Positions 1 through 8,481 of a stretch of 64,000 nt of DNA are shown here, piece by piece (position 1 is the first letter of the stretch; every line of letters begins with the position of its first letter). The DNA lies in NCBI RefSeq assembly GCF_030691015.1, contig NZ_JAUYFF010000010.1, positions 185,857-249,856 of the forward strand. Reading direction: 5' to 3'. The notes beneath the pieces were generated by a model, which was given only the letters and a program-made list of their open reading frames with translations, had not been told where the DNA came from and did no database searches. The position numbers and the translations under genes were made by a program. Source of the DNA: Sulfuricurvum sp. (GTDB taxonomy: Bacteria > Campylobacterota > Campylobacteria > Campylobacterales > Sulfurimonadaceae).

Positions 1-478
1 GACTTACTACTGTAGCGGTTGCATTTGTCTCATTGTTTTCTGTTCCATTGATATCTTTAATCTCATCCGCAACTTCTACCGCCGATGTTGTAAGATTCAT
101 AACCTCTTCACTCGGTTCCGTTGACATTTTGCCTTGTAAAAAATATCCGCCTGCCATCAAAATAATGATTAAAATCATCCCTGCCAGCACCCATTTAGGC
201 TTTGAATTGGATGGTGATTGTAATATTACCGATTGCTTTGGAACAAGCATCTCCGCATTATTTCGACAAAAGTCCGTGTATTCTTCTTTAATACCGCTAA
301 GATCAATGTCGTATTCACGCTCTAAGATTGATATGTAGCCCATGAACTGGACACGCCCTATTTCACTGTAAGATTTGGTCATGACCAACTCTACTTTATC
401 ACGAGAAATATGGGTTCGCTCATGAATTTTCTCTGTCCCCAGAGCCTGTAAATCTTCGAACGTGTTACATTGTTTCAT
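1..478 (-). CDS. HTH and transmembrane protein, RodZ-like layout (partial)
   Basis: The frame is open to the window edge, so the C-terminus is missing; 159 residues are visible. An N-terminal region of about 75 residues looks like a helix-turn-helix domain (THISRDKVELVM, then GYISILEREYDIDLSGIKEEY). It is followed by a basic linker, one transmembrane segment around residues 95-113 (WVLAGMILIIILMAGGYF) and a Glu/Asn-rich stretch that would lie outside the membrane. That order recalls RodZ-type proteins, but the cytoplasmic domain is not a close RodZ match. The ATG overlaps the stop of the upstream rRNA methylase gene by four bases (ATGA), so the two are probably co-translated. Function unknown; the gene call is firm, the RodZ comparison is weak. 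Confidence 0.8.
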   Translation of the reverse strand, partial: MKQCNTFEDLQALGTEKIHERTHISRDKVELVMTKSYSEIGRVQFMGYISILEREYDIDLSGIKEEYTDFCRNNAEMLVPKQSVILQSPSNSKPKWVLAGMILIIILMAGGYFLQGKMSTEPSEEVMNLTTSAVEVADEIKDINGTENNETNATATVVS

Positions 479-1152
479 CTCATTCTCTCCATTAATATTG
501 CGCCGGCAACACCGACATTTAAAGAATCAAAATCATGTGCCATAGGGATAGAAACACCGACATCGAGGCTCTTTTGCACTCTGCCGCTAAGCCCCTCTCC
601 CTCATTACCCAAAACTAAAACCCGCTTTGCGGCAAAAGTTGTTTCACGCACATCTACTCCGTCCATAACAGCACCGTACACCTGAAATCCTGATTGCTTC
701 AGTTCATGTAGCACATCATGGATATTATGAACGATGACCAACGGCATATCAAGTGCGGCACCGCTACTGGTTCGGATCATTGCCTCTAAATTCGGCTCTT
801 TAATACCGCTGATAACCAGCGCCTGAACCCCTAGAGCATACGCACTACGAATAAGTGATCCGATATTTCCCATATCGGTAATAGAGCTCAGCACCACGAT
901 AAAATCACATTTTTTGAGAAAAGGAGAGGCATACGGGACTACCTGTGAAATCTCGGCAATAAAACCTTGATGATTCCCCCCCTTGACCATCGATTGTGCC
1001 GCTATTTCAGGGATACGTTTAATCTCAAATCCCATTTTCATGAGGGCTGAGTACTCTTTTTTATCGACCTCTTTTGCCAAATAAAGAACTTTGATACGTT
1101 CTCTGTGACGTTCTATTGCGTAATAAACCGGTTGTTTTCCATAAATAAGCAT
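475..1152 (-). CDS. rlmB: TrmH/SpoU family rRNA 2'-O-methyltransferase, RlmB-like
   Basis: A 225-residue SPOUT methyltransferase. All three knotted-fold motifs are visible: NIGSLIRSAYALG, then LVLGNEGEGLS, then SIPMAHDFDSLNVGVAGAIL near the C-terminus. The N-terminal part (IYGKQPVYYAIERHRERIKVLY) matches the substrate-binding extension of RlmB/TrmH proteins, which 2'-O-methylate a guanosine in 23S rRNA (G2251 for RlmB) using S-adenosylmethionine. It follows rsmI by 13 bases and its stop overlaps the next ATG. From memory the same gene order occurs in Campylobacter jejuni. The family is certain; the exact target nucleotide is inferred. Confidence 0.88.
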   Translation of the reverse strand: MLIYGKQPVYYAIERHRERIKVLYLAKEVDKKEYSALMKMGFEIKRIPEIAAQSMVKGGNHQGFIAEISQVVPYASPFLKKCDFIVVLSSITDMGNIGSLIRSAYALGVQALVISGIKEPNLEAMIRTSSGAALDMPLVIVHNIHDVLHELKQSGFQVYGAVMDGVDVRETTFAAKRVLVLGNEGEGLSGRVQKSLDVGVSIPMAHDFDSLNVGVAGAILMERMR

Positions 1153-1165
1153 GAAGTATTATATC

Positions 1166-1975
1166 CTAAGATTGTAAGAGGCGCGTATAGCACTCTTTGG
1201 GATTTTCGCCGGTAATCTTGGCGATCAGTTTGGAGGCCACTTTTTTTGGGATATCGAGGGAGAGGATATCTTGTTCGCTCAACGATGAACCTTTGGTCTC
1301 AGAGGCTTCGATCACCACAACCCACTCTCCTCGTATCTCTTTTTCCATTTGAGGAATCAGTTCGGAGGCAACGCCGCGAAAAAATCGCTGATACCGCTTC
1401 GTCAGCTCTTTGGCCAAAAAGATTTGACGTTGTGGAACCGCAACGGAGAGTTCCGAGAGTAATTTATCAAGACGTTTCGGTGACTCATACAGTATCGTTG
1501 TGTATCCGTTAAAGAGTGCTTCTTGAAGCGCCGATGCTCTGTCATTCCCCTTATGGGGCAAAAAGCCGAAGAAAAGCATTTTTGTCTCCACAAATCCGCT
1601 GGCGACAAAAGCGGTCAATGCCGCATTTGCCCCCGGCAAAATATCATAAGCAATACCCTGATTCAAACAATAGCGTACCAGCATCTGCCCCGGATCGCTA
1701 ATCCCCGGCATTCCTGCATCACTCACATAGACTACATTAGCATTAAAAAATTCTGGGGTGAGTTTAGCAATAAATTCAGCCTCATTGTGTGAATGAAGAC
1801 TCAAAAACTGGGGCTCGGTAGTCGTAAGATTATGACGCTCTTTGAGCAAATGGATCAGTTTTTTGGTGACACGGGTATCTTCGCATAGGATAATATCGGC
1901 AGTGGATAAAACATCAAGAGAACGGAGTGAGATATCAGAAATATTTCCGATAGGAGTGGGGACGAGGCTTAGCAT
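1166..1975 (-). CDS. rsmI: 16S rRNA 2'-O-ribose C1402 methyltransferase RsmI
   Basis: RsmI belongs to the tetrapyrrole-methylase fold and methylates the ribose of C1402 in the 16S decoding centre. Visible motifs include VPTPIGNISDISLRSLDVL at the N-terminus, CEDTR, YVSDAGMPGISDPG, LPGANAALTAFVASG, FFGFLPHKG and YESPKRL, which together are diagnostic. I place the start at the ATG at 1975 (MLSLVPTPIGN), because the family begins immediately before VPTPIGN; an in-frame TTG at 2008 would add 11 residues with no family support. No clear Shine-Dalgarno precedes either, so the start is not certain. It follows rpmE and probably shares its transcript. Confidence 0.93.
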   Translation of the reverse strand: MLSLVPTPIGNISDISLRSLDVLSTADIILCEDTRVTKKLIHLLKERHNLTTTEPQFLSLHSHNEAEFIAKLTPEFFNANVVYVSDAGMPGISDPGQMLVRYCLNQGIAYDILPGANAALTAFVASGFVETKMLFFGFLPHKGNDRASALQEALFNGYTTILYESPKRLDKLLSELSVAVPQRQIFLAKELTKRYQRFFRGVASELIPQMEKEIRGEWVVVIEASETKGSSLSEQDILSLDIPKKVASKLIAKITGENPKECYTRLLQS

Positions 1976-2017
1976 AAGAGTGCTCGGTTTCTGCCCCCAA
2001 AGAGGCAAAGGTTTAGA

Positions 2018-2221
2018 TTACGAATTAAGTGCGTAACGTTTTTTGAATTTATCGATACGTCCTGCAGTATCTACTTGACGCTCAGAACCGGTATAAAACG
2101 GATGACATGCGCTGCAGATATCAACACGGATTGTATCTTTAATGCTGGTTGTTGTGAAAGTATTGCCGCATGCGCAGCTTGCAGTGCACTCTACAACGTT
2201 CGGGTGAAGATCTTTTTTCAT
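2018..2221 (-). CDS. rpmE: 50S ribosomal protein L31 (zinc-binding form)
   Basis: A 67-residue L31 of the zinc-containing type. Cys16, Cys18, Cys36 and Cys39 form the zinc site (CACG and [10 protein letters not shown]), and the [12 protein letters not shown] segment is typical. The protein sits at the subunit interface of the ribosome. The leader at 2222-2324 is AT-rich with no hairpin I would call. The gene begins the run rpmE-rsmI-rlmB, a grouping of translation functions also known in other Campylobacterota. Keeping all four cysteines suggests this is the zinc-replete paralogue. Confidence 0.96.
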   Translation of the reverse strand: MKKDLHPNVVECTASCACGNTFTTTSIKDTIRVDICSACHPFYTGSERQVDTAGRIDKFKKRYALNS

Positions 2222-2324
2222 AGTTTTGCCTTGTGATCGACGGCGTTGTACGTCGGTCTGTATAGTTTTATATCCGTACGGGGGCGGATAATTGGAGGCG
2301 AATTATAACGAAAAAATTATTTTT

Positions 2325-2993
2325 TTACAATAACCGTGATGCAATCGCCACCGCCGCCGTTTCAGAGCGCAAAATCATCGGCGAAGGGAACAGACGAACG
2401 CGATAGTCGCTAAACAATTTGCGCTCAGACTCATCAAATCCCCCCTCGCATCCGATCACGACCGTATCGATCACCTCATCACGCCCTAAAGATTCTCCAC
2501 CAAAGTCAAAAATCACCGATTCGGGATTGTTTTTTAAAAAAGTAGTTACATTAGGGGTCTCACACAGTTCAATCACCGAAGTTCGACCGCACTGCATAAT
2601 TGAACTCTCCATAATACGCTCAAAGCGCTCAAAATCGAGACGAAAATTTTGCTGTGATCGGCGGCAATGGATAAAGGTGATTTTGTGAACTCCCAGTTCG
2701 GTAAGCATCGGCAAGGTTTTTTCAATCGTCTTCGGATCAACTAAGCACCATCCGATATGAAGGCGACGTTCATTTTCACACGGTGCACTATGATGGCTTT
2801 GTAATGAAAAATAGGCATTGCGCCCATCGGTTCGCTCTAACCGATAACGATACTCTTCACCCAAACGTTCACGTGAGCGAAAAGCGATTAAATCCCCCGC
2901 TTTGTGACGTCGTACTTTAATTAAGTACTTATAATCATCACCGCTAACACTTAATTCATTCGTACCGACATCATTGTGCAGTAAAAATTTCAT
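2325..2993 (-). CDS. rsmE: 16S rRNA (uracil1498-N3)-methyltransferase RsmE
   Basis: A 222-residue SPOUT methyltransferase for N3 of U1498 in 16S rRNA. Family segments include the N-terminal PUA-like part (YLIKVRRHKAGDLIAFRS), the central KTIEKTLPMLTELGV and RRSQQNF, and the cofactor-binding VIGCEGGFDESE and ILRSETAAVAIASRLL at the end. The start is set at the ATG at 2993 (MKFLLHND) because it overlaps the stop of the upstream membrane protein gene as ATGA; the longer frame to 3008 has no support. Cotranscription with the 137-residue membrane protein is likely. Confidence 0.93.
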   Translation of the reverse strand: MKFLLHNDVGTNELSVSGDDYKYLIKVRRHKAGDLIAFRSRERLGEEYRYRLERTDGRNAYFSLQSHHSAPCENERRLHIGWCLVDPKTIEKTLPMLTELGVHKITFIHCRRSQQNFRLDFERFERIMESSIMQCGRTSVIELCETPNVTTFLKNNPESVIFDFGGESLGRDEVIDTVVIGCEGGFDESERKLFSDYRVRLFPSPMILRSETAAVAIASRLL

Positions 2994-3403
2994 TGTAGAA
3001 TCATCCAAAAAGTGATCGCAATCAATAAACTGATCTCAATGCCCAAGAAACGAAACGCTTTTTTCTTATACTCACTAAACGCCCCCTCTTGAGTAATGTC
3101 GGTTTTACGTTTAAGCGTTTTGTACCGTTTTGCTTCAAGTATGATCATGATAATGGCGATAGCAATCATGGCAACATTGGCAAAGGTAAAATGAAGGTGT
3201 TTCGCCGCCATCATCACCGCACCCGTAAAAAGGATCAAAGCGATCAATGAGCCTGAGATCGGCATCACAATCCGCATCCGTTTAGAATAGCGGATAAGAT
3301 GATGAGAGAGGGATAACATCACGATGTTAAACACAACTACTCCCATCAACACAATAACCCCGAAGTAGTGGATATTAAGTCCGGTTGTATACATAGCTTC
3401 CAT
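2990..3403 (-). CDS. conserved small integral membrane protein, function unknown
   Basis: A 137-residue protein with about four membrane-spanning helices: near residues 9-32, 45-65, 72-90 and 119-136. The loops are short and basic (YSKRMRI and EAKRYKTLKRKTD). No catalytic motif is visible. It overlaps rsmE by four bases, so the two are translationally coupled. A similar membrane protein next to RsmE is, to my recollection, common in Campylobacterota, but I cannot name its function. An ATG three codons downstream (3394) is an alternative start. Confidence 0.75.
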   Translation of the reverse strand: MEAMYTTGLNIHYFGVIVLMGVVVFNIVMLSLSHHLIRYSKRMRIVMPISGSLIALILFTGAVMMAAKHLHFTFANVAMIAIAIIMIILEAKRYKTLKRKTDITQEGAFSEYKKKAFRFLGIEISLLIAITFWMILQ

Positions 3404-3428
3404 AAAGGGGATTTTACCTTAAATTGCC

Positions 3429-3434
3429 TATAAT
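3429..3434 (+). promoter_or_regulatory. probable -10 box for moeA
   Basis: TATAAT about 70 bases upstream of the moeA start on the plus strand. No convincing -35 box is visible, which is usual for sigma-70 promoters of this group. Confidence 0.35.
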
Positions 3435-3504
3435 CACTCCCTAAATCACTTCCCAATGATTGAACATTTAATGCATTGAGGAAGGATATACCCAAGGAGA
3501 AGCA

Positions 3505-4722
3505 ATGGCAATCAGCGTAGAAGAGGCACTCAATCTGGTTTATACCCTCAGCTTGCCTACACAAAGTGAGATAGTACCGATCGAAAACGGTATCCACCGT
3601 GTCCTCTGTGAGAGCATTATCGCTTCCCATTCTCTCCCCTCTTTTGATAACTCCGCAATGGACGGCTATGCGGTGCGGGTTGAAGATGCGGGTAAAACAC
3701 TAAAACAATTATGTGTGATTTTTGCCGGCAATCCTGACGATGTTTGGATGGTAGAAGATCAATGCATTCGTATTATGACGGGTGCCAAAATCCCGCATGG
3801 GTGTGAAGCGATCATCCCTATCGAAGACGTAGTCGTTAGCGCTGATCAAATCACTCTCCCCTCATCCATAAAACCCTCACAACATATTCGTCTAAAAGGG
3901 GAAGACATTCAAGCCGGGATGACATTGCTGGAGGAGGGGACGATGCTGCATGCCCATCATATCTCTCTCCTCGCCTCACAGGGGATCACCCATGTCAGAG
4001 TCTACCGCCGTCCCCGTGTTGCCCTCTTCTCCTCAGGAAATGAGCTCAAAATGCATTATGAACCGCTAGGGGCCAATCAGCTTTACAATACCAATACCCC
4101 TACGTTTGCCGCACGTGCGCAAGAGCTGGGGTGTGATGTCATCTTTGCCGGAACGGCATCGGATTCCCTTGAGTCGATCCGTGAACATATTGAACGCTCT
4201 TTGAACGCTGATTTGATTATTACCTCAGGAGGAGTCAGCGTCGGAGATGCCGATTTTACCAAAGAGGCTTTTCAAACCCTTGGCTTCGAGAGTGGTTTTG
4301 AATCGGTAGACATTAAACCCGGTAAACCGACTGTATTCGGACGTATCGGCAATACCGTTATCCTGAATCTTCCGGGCAATCCCCTCGCGGCAGCTTTGTG
4401 TTTCGAGGTGTTCGGTCAAAGTGCTATTTTAGCACTGAGCGGCCGTGCGGATAAATATCTCTCAACCATCACAACAAAAATGGCTGAACCTTTTAAAATG
4501 AAAAAGGGGAGACGTTCCCTCATACCGGGATGGTTTGATGGTTCCTCTTTTACCCCTAGTGAAAAATTCGGTCCGGGGATGGTCTTGCCGCTTTCACGTG
4601 CCAACGCATTTATGATGGTGGATGCGAGTGTGGAGGGGTTTGAAAAAGATGATGTCATCAAAATTATTCCGACACGCTGGTGCATGAGTTCAGAGAAACA
4701 AAGTTCTCTGATAACACTTTAA
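3505..4722 (+). CDS. moeA: molybdopterin molybdenumtransferase MoeA (first paralogue)
   Basis: MoeA inserts molybdate into adenylylated molybdopterin to make the molybdenum cofactor. The 405-residue protein carries the full family signature: LPSFDNSAMDGYAVR near residue 50, TGAKIPHGCEAIIPIE, the MPT-binding loop TSGGVSVGDADF, KPGKPTVFG and the intact LPGNPLAA motif. A strong ribosome-binding site (AAGGAG, five bases before ATG) fixes the start. It converges with queD and overlaps it by four bases. A second MoeA, with an altered LPG motif, lies at 50780-51979; this copy looks like the canonical enzyme. Confidence 0.94.
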   Translation: MAISVEEALNLVYTLSLPTQSEIVPIENGIHRVLCESIIASHSLPSFDNSAMDGYAVRVEDAGKTLKQLCVIFAGNPDDVWMVEDQCIRIMTGAKIPHGCEAIIPIEDVVVSADQITLPSSIKPSQHIRLKGEDIQAGMTLLEEGTMLHAHHISLLASQGITHVRVYRRPRVALFSSGNELKMHYEPLGANQLYNTNTPTFAARAQELGCDVIFAGTASDSLESIREHIERSLNADLIITSGGVSVGDADFTKEAFQTLGFESGFESVDIKPGKPTVFGRIGNTVILNLPGNPLAAALCFEVFGQSAILALSGRADKYLSTITTKMAEPFKMKKGRRSLIPGWFDGSSFTPSEKFGPGMVLPLSRANAFMMVDASVEGFEKDDVIKIIPTRWCMSSEKQSSLITL

Positions 4723-5300
4723 ACGCTTACGGGATTGACGAACGTCTCTCCCGCTAAAACTTTTTCCCACAGCTGTGGGTCGCTCCACCCTTGGCGTACT
4801 TCATCGCTAAACTGGATATCTTCCAGTTTAATCAGTCCCATCAGTTCGGAATAGGCGTCTTCTCGAAAGCACTGCGCGTATCCCGTCTCGGTTTCATGAA
4901 CGATGATACTGCTAAGGCGTACCATTTTTTCGCCGTTGACCATCTTGGTAAACCATACGAGTTTGTCAATCATAACAAACATGACACGGCTAAATTGCTC
5001 GCAAGAGGGGGAAACCGGAAGCACCGCCCAACGATTCGAATGAGCCTTCATCGCTTCAATATACTCTGCCTCATCTCCATCCCAAATAGCTACGGCATGA
5101 TCGAAACTATCAATCAGTTCTTTGATCCCCTGCTTCATCAATCCGAAATCATAGACCATCTGACCGTGATCCAAATAAGCCGATTCAAACAATACTTCGA
5201 CTTTATACGAGTGTCCGTGAATCGAGGCTCGACACCGTTGAGTGGAGCACCCTCGCACAACATGGGCATTTTCAAATTTAAATAATTTACGAATTATCAT
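4719..5300 (-). CDS. queD: 6-carboxytetrahydropterin synthase QueD
   Basis: QueD converts 7,8-dihydroneopterin triphosphate to 6-carboxytetrahydropterin in the queuosine pathway. Zinc ligands are visible as His13 (FENAHVV), His28 and His30 (IHGHSY), and Cys23 is the likely catalytic cysteine. The YDFGLMKQGIKELIDSFDHA stretch is the family's second signature. At 193 residues it is longer than the roughly 120-residue E. coli protein, with extra sequence after residue 100 (VLPVSPSCEQF onward), as in other Campylobacterota copies I recall. It lies downstream of queE, separated by 53 bases that contain a perfect hairpin. Confidence 0.9.
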   Translation of the reverse strand: MIIRKLFKFENAHVVRGCSTQRCRASIHGHSYKVEVLFESAYLDHGQMVYDFGLMKQGIKELIDSFDHAVAIWDGDEAEYIEAMKAHSNRWAVLPVSPSCEQFSRVMFVMIDKLVWFTKMVNGEKMVRLSSIIVHETETGYAQCFREDAYSELMGLIKLEDIQFSDEVRQGWSDPQLWEKVLAGETFVNPVSV

Positions 5301-5316
5301 AATCTACCTTAGCATT

Positions 5317-5341
5317 TTGAGGTCACAAAATGTGACCTCAA
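5317..5341 (-). promoter_or_regulatory. perfect 11-bp hairpin between queE and queD
   Basis: The arms 5317-5327 (TTGAGGTCACA) and 5331-5341 (TGTGACCTCAA) pair perfectly around a three-base loop. It lies in the short gap between two same-strand genes. No run of T follows on the minus strand, so it is not a standard terminator. It could be a partial attenuator, an RNA processing site, or a protein-binding dyad. Confidence 0.6.
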
Positions 5342-5353
5342 GTGTTATACGTA

Positions 5354-6112
5354 TTATACACCGTGATTTTGATCCCATATTCGTATATGAAGACGATCGG
5401 AATAAATAAATCCGCGTCGTTTGCACAGCTCGATCACCGCTTCGCAGTTCGCTTCGATATGGGCTTTATCACCCCCTAGCGGCATACAATAAACGGGTGT
5501 GAAAGGGTGAGGGGCGATGATAGCATCAATCTCCTCTTCCATATGTGAGCCAAGAGAAGGCTCATCCACACTGAATTTAAAAAAACTCTCTTTGGTGTTA
5601 GCGATAATTGCACCGTAGACCTCCGGTTTGACCCGACGCTCATACGGCTCGCCGCTGTTGGAGAGTTTGACAGAGAGGGCATAGGTCGCCTCACGGTAAA
5701 ACGGAAAACGCTCAAAATCAGGGGCAATCGTTGCATTCGTTTCAAACGTTACCCGATGCCCTTGTGAGATCAGATACTCGATAAATTCGACAAAAATCGG
5801 CTCATTCGCATAGATAAGCGGTTCACCGCCCGTAAGGACTATATCAACGTTATGAGGGAGACGATAACCGTTCATAATCCAAATGAGGCTTTGGAGTTCT
5901 TCGATCTCCATCCACAGCTCTCCGAATCCTTTGCGATCCACTGCGTAGACCGTATCGCATCCGAGCACTTCTCGCCCATCAGGGGTGATTTCAGTGCAGC
6001 CGAATCCCTCACATTTGAGATTGCACCCTCCGAAGCGAAAAAAGAGCGATGGTGTACCTACGTATTTTCCCTCACCTTGTACCGAATAAAAATGCTCAAC
6101 CAGATACAGCAT
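5354..6112 (-). CDS. queE: 7-carboxy-7-deazaguanine synthase QueE (radical SAM)
   Basis: QueE rearranges 6-carboxytetrahydropterin to 7-carboxy-7-deazaguanine, the step after QueD. N-terminal EHFYSVQGEGKYVGTPSLFF and the TGGEPLIY motif are typical. The iron-sulfur site is unusual: Cys30 and Cys34 are followed not by the usual third Cys two residues on, but by Cys39 and then Cys52 (GCDTVYAVD), so the CX3CX2C motif is replaced by a loop insertion. The gene starts two bases after moaA, placing a queuosine gene inside a molybdopterin transcript; both families are radical SAM enzymes. The product call is firm on context and motifs. Confidence 0.9.
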   Translation of the reverse strand: MLYLVEHFYSVQGEGKYVGTPSLFFRFGGCNLKCEGFGCTEITPDGREVLGCDTVYAVDRKGFGELWMEIEELQSLIWIMNGYRLPHNVDIVLTGGEPLIYANEPIFVEFIEYLISQGHRVTFETNATIAPDFERFPFYREATYALSVKLSNSGEPYERRVKPEVYGAIIANTKESFFKFSVDEPSLGSHMEEEIDAIIAPHPFTPVYCMPLGGDKAHIEANCEAVIELCKRRGFIYSDRLHIRIWDQNHGV

Positions 6113-6114
6113 CT

Positions 6115-7080
6115 TTATCCCCCCGTCTCATAAAACGCGCGGCTGGAGCGTTCAGAATCCTCTTCATTCCAACGGTTCTTTTCCGGCTTGGTACGAATTA
6201 CCTCTTTGAGGACTAATGCCGCCTCTTTAATGTCGCCTCGTCGTACCGCGTCACGGATCGACATCGCTTCATCAAAATACAAACACGGGATCAAGTTCCC
6301 CTCTGCCGTGAGGCGTATACGGTTGCATTTTGTACAGAAGTCATCTTTATGCGGTTCGATAATCCCAAACTCATATCCATCGTCAAGTTTGTAGTAATGA
6401 GACGGCGAATGTCCGTCAAATCCCTCATCACTGAACTGATAACGGCTTCCGATAATACTAAGCAATTCAGGGCTTTGCATCCCTTTTATATCGACCTCGG
6501 CATGGACGTTTTCCATATATTCGATAAACCGAACCACCATGCCGCGGCTTTTGCAGTATTCCAAAACATCAAGCACTTCGATATCATTCAGCCCTTTCAT
6601 CGGAACCATATTGACTTTGACTTTTAGTCCGACGCGCAATGCCTCTTCTACCCCTTCAAGCACTTGACGCAAAACATCTTTTTTAGCAATGGTTTCTGCA
6701 ATCTCCGGTTTGAGCGAATCTATGGATACATTAAGACGGCGAAGGCCGGCATCATAGAGTTTTTGAGCGTGACCTTTGAGTAAAAAAGCATTGGTGGTCA
6801 TCGCGAGATCGATATCGTTTTTATAGTCATAAATCATTTTAATGAATTTATCGAGGTCTTCACGAAGCAACGGTTCGCCACCGGTAATACGGATTTTTTT
6901 GACCCCTTCGTCTATGGCTACTTTAATAAATTCAAACAGCTCTTCAAAGCTGAGAAGATTTTCTTTCGGTACCCAGGAAAAAGGTTTTTCGGGCATGCAA
7001 TACTGACATCTAAAATTGCACCGTTCCGTTACTGAAACACGCAAATAATCAACGGTTCTGCCATAACTATCTATTAACAC
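6115..7080 (-). CDS. moaA: GTP 3',8-cyclase MoaA
   Basis: MoaA is the radical SAM enzyme that starts molybdopterin synthesis by cyclising GTP. It has both iron-sulfur sites: Cys21, Cys25 and Cys28 ([11 protein letters not shown]) near the N-terminus, and the C-terminal [18 protein letters not shown]. The protein ends in the Gly-Gly that MoaA needs for activity. The start is a GTG at 7080, supported by AAGGA six bases upstream. It is 321 residues, the usual length. It leads a transcript continuing into queE and queD. Confidence 0.95.
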   Translation of the reverse strand: MLIDSYGRTVDYLRVSVTERCNFRCQYCMPEKPFSWVPKENLLSFEELFEFIKVAIDEGVKKIRITGGEPLLREDLDKFIKMIYDYKNDIDLAMTTNAFLLKGHAQKLYDAGLRRLNVSIDSLKPEIAETIAKKDVLRQVLEGVEEALRVGLKVKVNMVPMKGLNDIEVLDVLEYCKSRGMVVRFIEYMENVHAEVDIKGMQSPELLSIIGSRYQFSDEGFDGHSPSHYYKLDDGYEFGIIEPHKDDFCTKCNRIRLTAEGNLIPCLYFDEAMSIRDAVRRGDIKEAALVLKEVIRTKPEKNRWNEEDSERSSRAFYETGG

Positions 7081-7175
7081 GACTATCCTTGAAAAATCCT
7101 AGTATCAGGAGCAATGCGCGATAGTATCTAAAAGTTGTTTGGAGTTTTATTTATCGGAAGAATTAGACGAGGGAA

Positions 7176-7190
7176 ATCCCCATAGGGGAT
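7176..7190 (-). terminator. probable terminator of the bc1 operon
   Basis: ATCCCC and GGGGAT form a six-base-pair stem with a three-base loop just downstream of the last gene of the operon; on the minus strand TTTCCC follows. Moderately convincing. Confidence 0.45.
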
Positions 7191-7196
7191 AACTTT

Positions 7197-7592
7197 TTAC
7201 CAGCCGCGAACGACTGCGTGACATGCCGTACAAGCATTCACGATTTCTGAATACGATTGGCTTGCTTTTGAATACTCTTTTTTATCAAGAGCTTTCAACA
7301 AGTCAGCTGAAGCACTGTCAATACGTTTAGCCGCATTAAAAGCGATATTGCTCATATGCTGTTTATCTTTTGGAAGATATTTTTTGCTCGCATCCACATT
7401 GTGAAAAAGGGCATTTGCTTTATGAATTTCACTTACACCTGATTTAATCAATGCAGGAGCATTATAAAGAAATCCTTTTTGAACATTGTTCAAACCGTTT
7501 TCCATTTGGCTCATATTTACAGCCAATGTTTCATCGGCCATTACACCGGCACTAAGGAGTGCCGATAATGCTAGAATTTTAACCATTTTCAT
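7197..7592 (-). CDS. small periplasmic cytochrome c with C-terminal haem site
   Basis: A 131-residue exported protein: signal peptide in residues 1-19 (KILALSALLSAGVMA), a helical body, and a single CTACH haem-binding motif about ten residues from the end. The C-terminal position of the haem resembles class II (cytochrome c'-like) four-helix proteins. It starts 10 bases after the bc1 cytochrome c subunit, with a strong AAGGAG site, so it belongs to the bc1 operon. I infer that it carries electrons from the bc1 complex or serves as an accessory subunit; that role is not shown by the sequence itself. Confidence 0.8.
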   Translation of the reverse strand: MKMVKILALSALLSAGVMADETLAVNMSQMENGLNNVQKGFLYNAPALIKSGVSEIHKANALFHNVDASKKYLPKDKQHMSNIAFNAAKRIDSASADLLKALDKKEYSKASQSYSEIVNACTACHAVVRGW

Positions 7593-7602
7593 CCATTACT
7601 CC

Positions 7603-8481
7603 TTAGTGAACTTCTGACCAGATTTTACGTTTCCACAAATAAGCCAAGATTGCAAATACAAACGTATAGAGCATTACCCAGATACCAAGGCTCTCACGCT
7701 CAGCTTTTTTCGAATCACCGATCTCTTCCATATAGGCTATTACTTCTTCTTGCGCTTTTTCGGTCAAACCGACACGTGGCATAGAAGTACCGTGAAGCAA
7801 TACTTGAGGATCATTGACAAAACTGTGTAGATAGTGCTCACCGCGACTTTTAATGTACTGAGACAAGTCAGGAGGTGTTGCACCCATATACGCTTTTAAG
7901 TTATCTTTAGGCGTTGTCGCTTGGATTCCCGCATATTTCATATCGTGACAACGTCCGCATGCTGCTTCAAATGTCGCTTTATTGGTCTCTTTGCCTTCTG
8001 TTACTTTTGGAGTAACCGATTGCAAATAGGCAACGATATCCATAATCTCTTGCGGAGACATCCAGTTATATGCCGGCATCGGGAATTGTTTACCACTTTC
8101 AGGGGTATATTTACCTTCCAAATGCATTGCGCTTACCGGATCAAAGATAAAGTTAGCCAAATAGTTTTTGTCGTAAATTCGGCCTGAACTGCTCAAATCC
8201 GGTGGAACAACACCGTATGAAGCCGCAGCGTCTGCGTTTGGCATAATTGCAGGATAACCTGCTTTATCAATTGCATGACACGCGATACAGTTCGCTTCAA
8301 CAAGCACTTTTCCGTTTTCAGCATTCCCTGCAAGGGTTGTATCGACGTTTTTAAGTGTTTTAAAACTGAAATCCGCCGGAGCGACTTCAGGATGCATAAT
8401 GTGGTGAGCGTAAGGCTCAATACCGTAATAGGTAATGCCGACAAGAGCGGCAATAACTGCTAAAATTTTAAACTCTTTCAT
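7603..8481 (-). CDS. petC: cytochrome bc1 complex, two-haem cytochrome c subunit
   Basis: This is the cytochrome c subunit of the quinol:cytochrome c oxidoreductase. It has an N-terminal membrane anchor (IAALVGITYYGIEPY), two haem motifs (CIACH about residue 66 and CGRCH about residue 175) and a C-terminal membrane helix (IWVMLYTFVFAILAYLWKR). Two haems and two anchors distinguish the Campylobacterota subunit from the one-haem cytochrome c1 of mitochondria. Its ATG shares a base with the petB stop (TAATG). Confidence 0.92.
   Translation of the reverse strand: MKEFKILAVIAALVGITYYGIEPYAHHIMHPEVAPADFSFKTLKNVDTTLAGNAENGKVLVEANCIACHAIDKAGYPAIMPNADAAASYGVVPPDLSSSGRIYDKNYLANFIFDPVSAMHLEGKYTPESGKQFPMPAYNWMSPQEIMDIVAYLQSVTPKVTEGKETNKATFEAACGRCHDMKYAGIQATTPKDNLKAYMGATPPDLSQYIKSRGEHYLHSFVNDPQVLLHGTSMPRVGLTEKAQEEVIAYMEEIGDSKKAERESLGIWVMLYTFVFAILAYLWKRKIWSEVH

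Noticed and set aside
4791..5285. 164-residue frame antisense to queD
   Set aside because: It lies wholly opposite a well-conserved gene and shows no family motif.
5317..5341. Hairpin between queE and queD as a standard terminator
   Set aside because: No T run follows on the transcribed strand; kept only as an unexplained hairpin.
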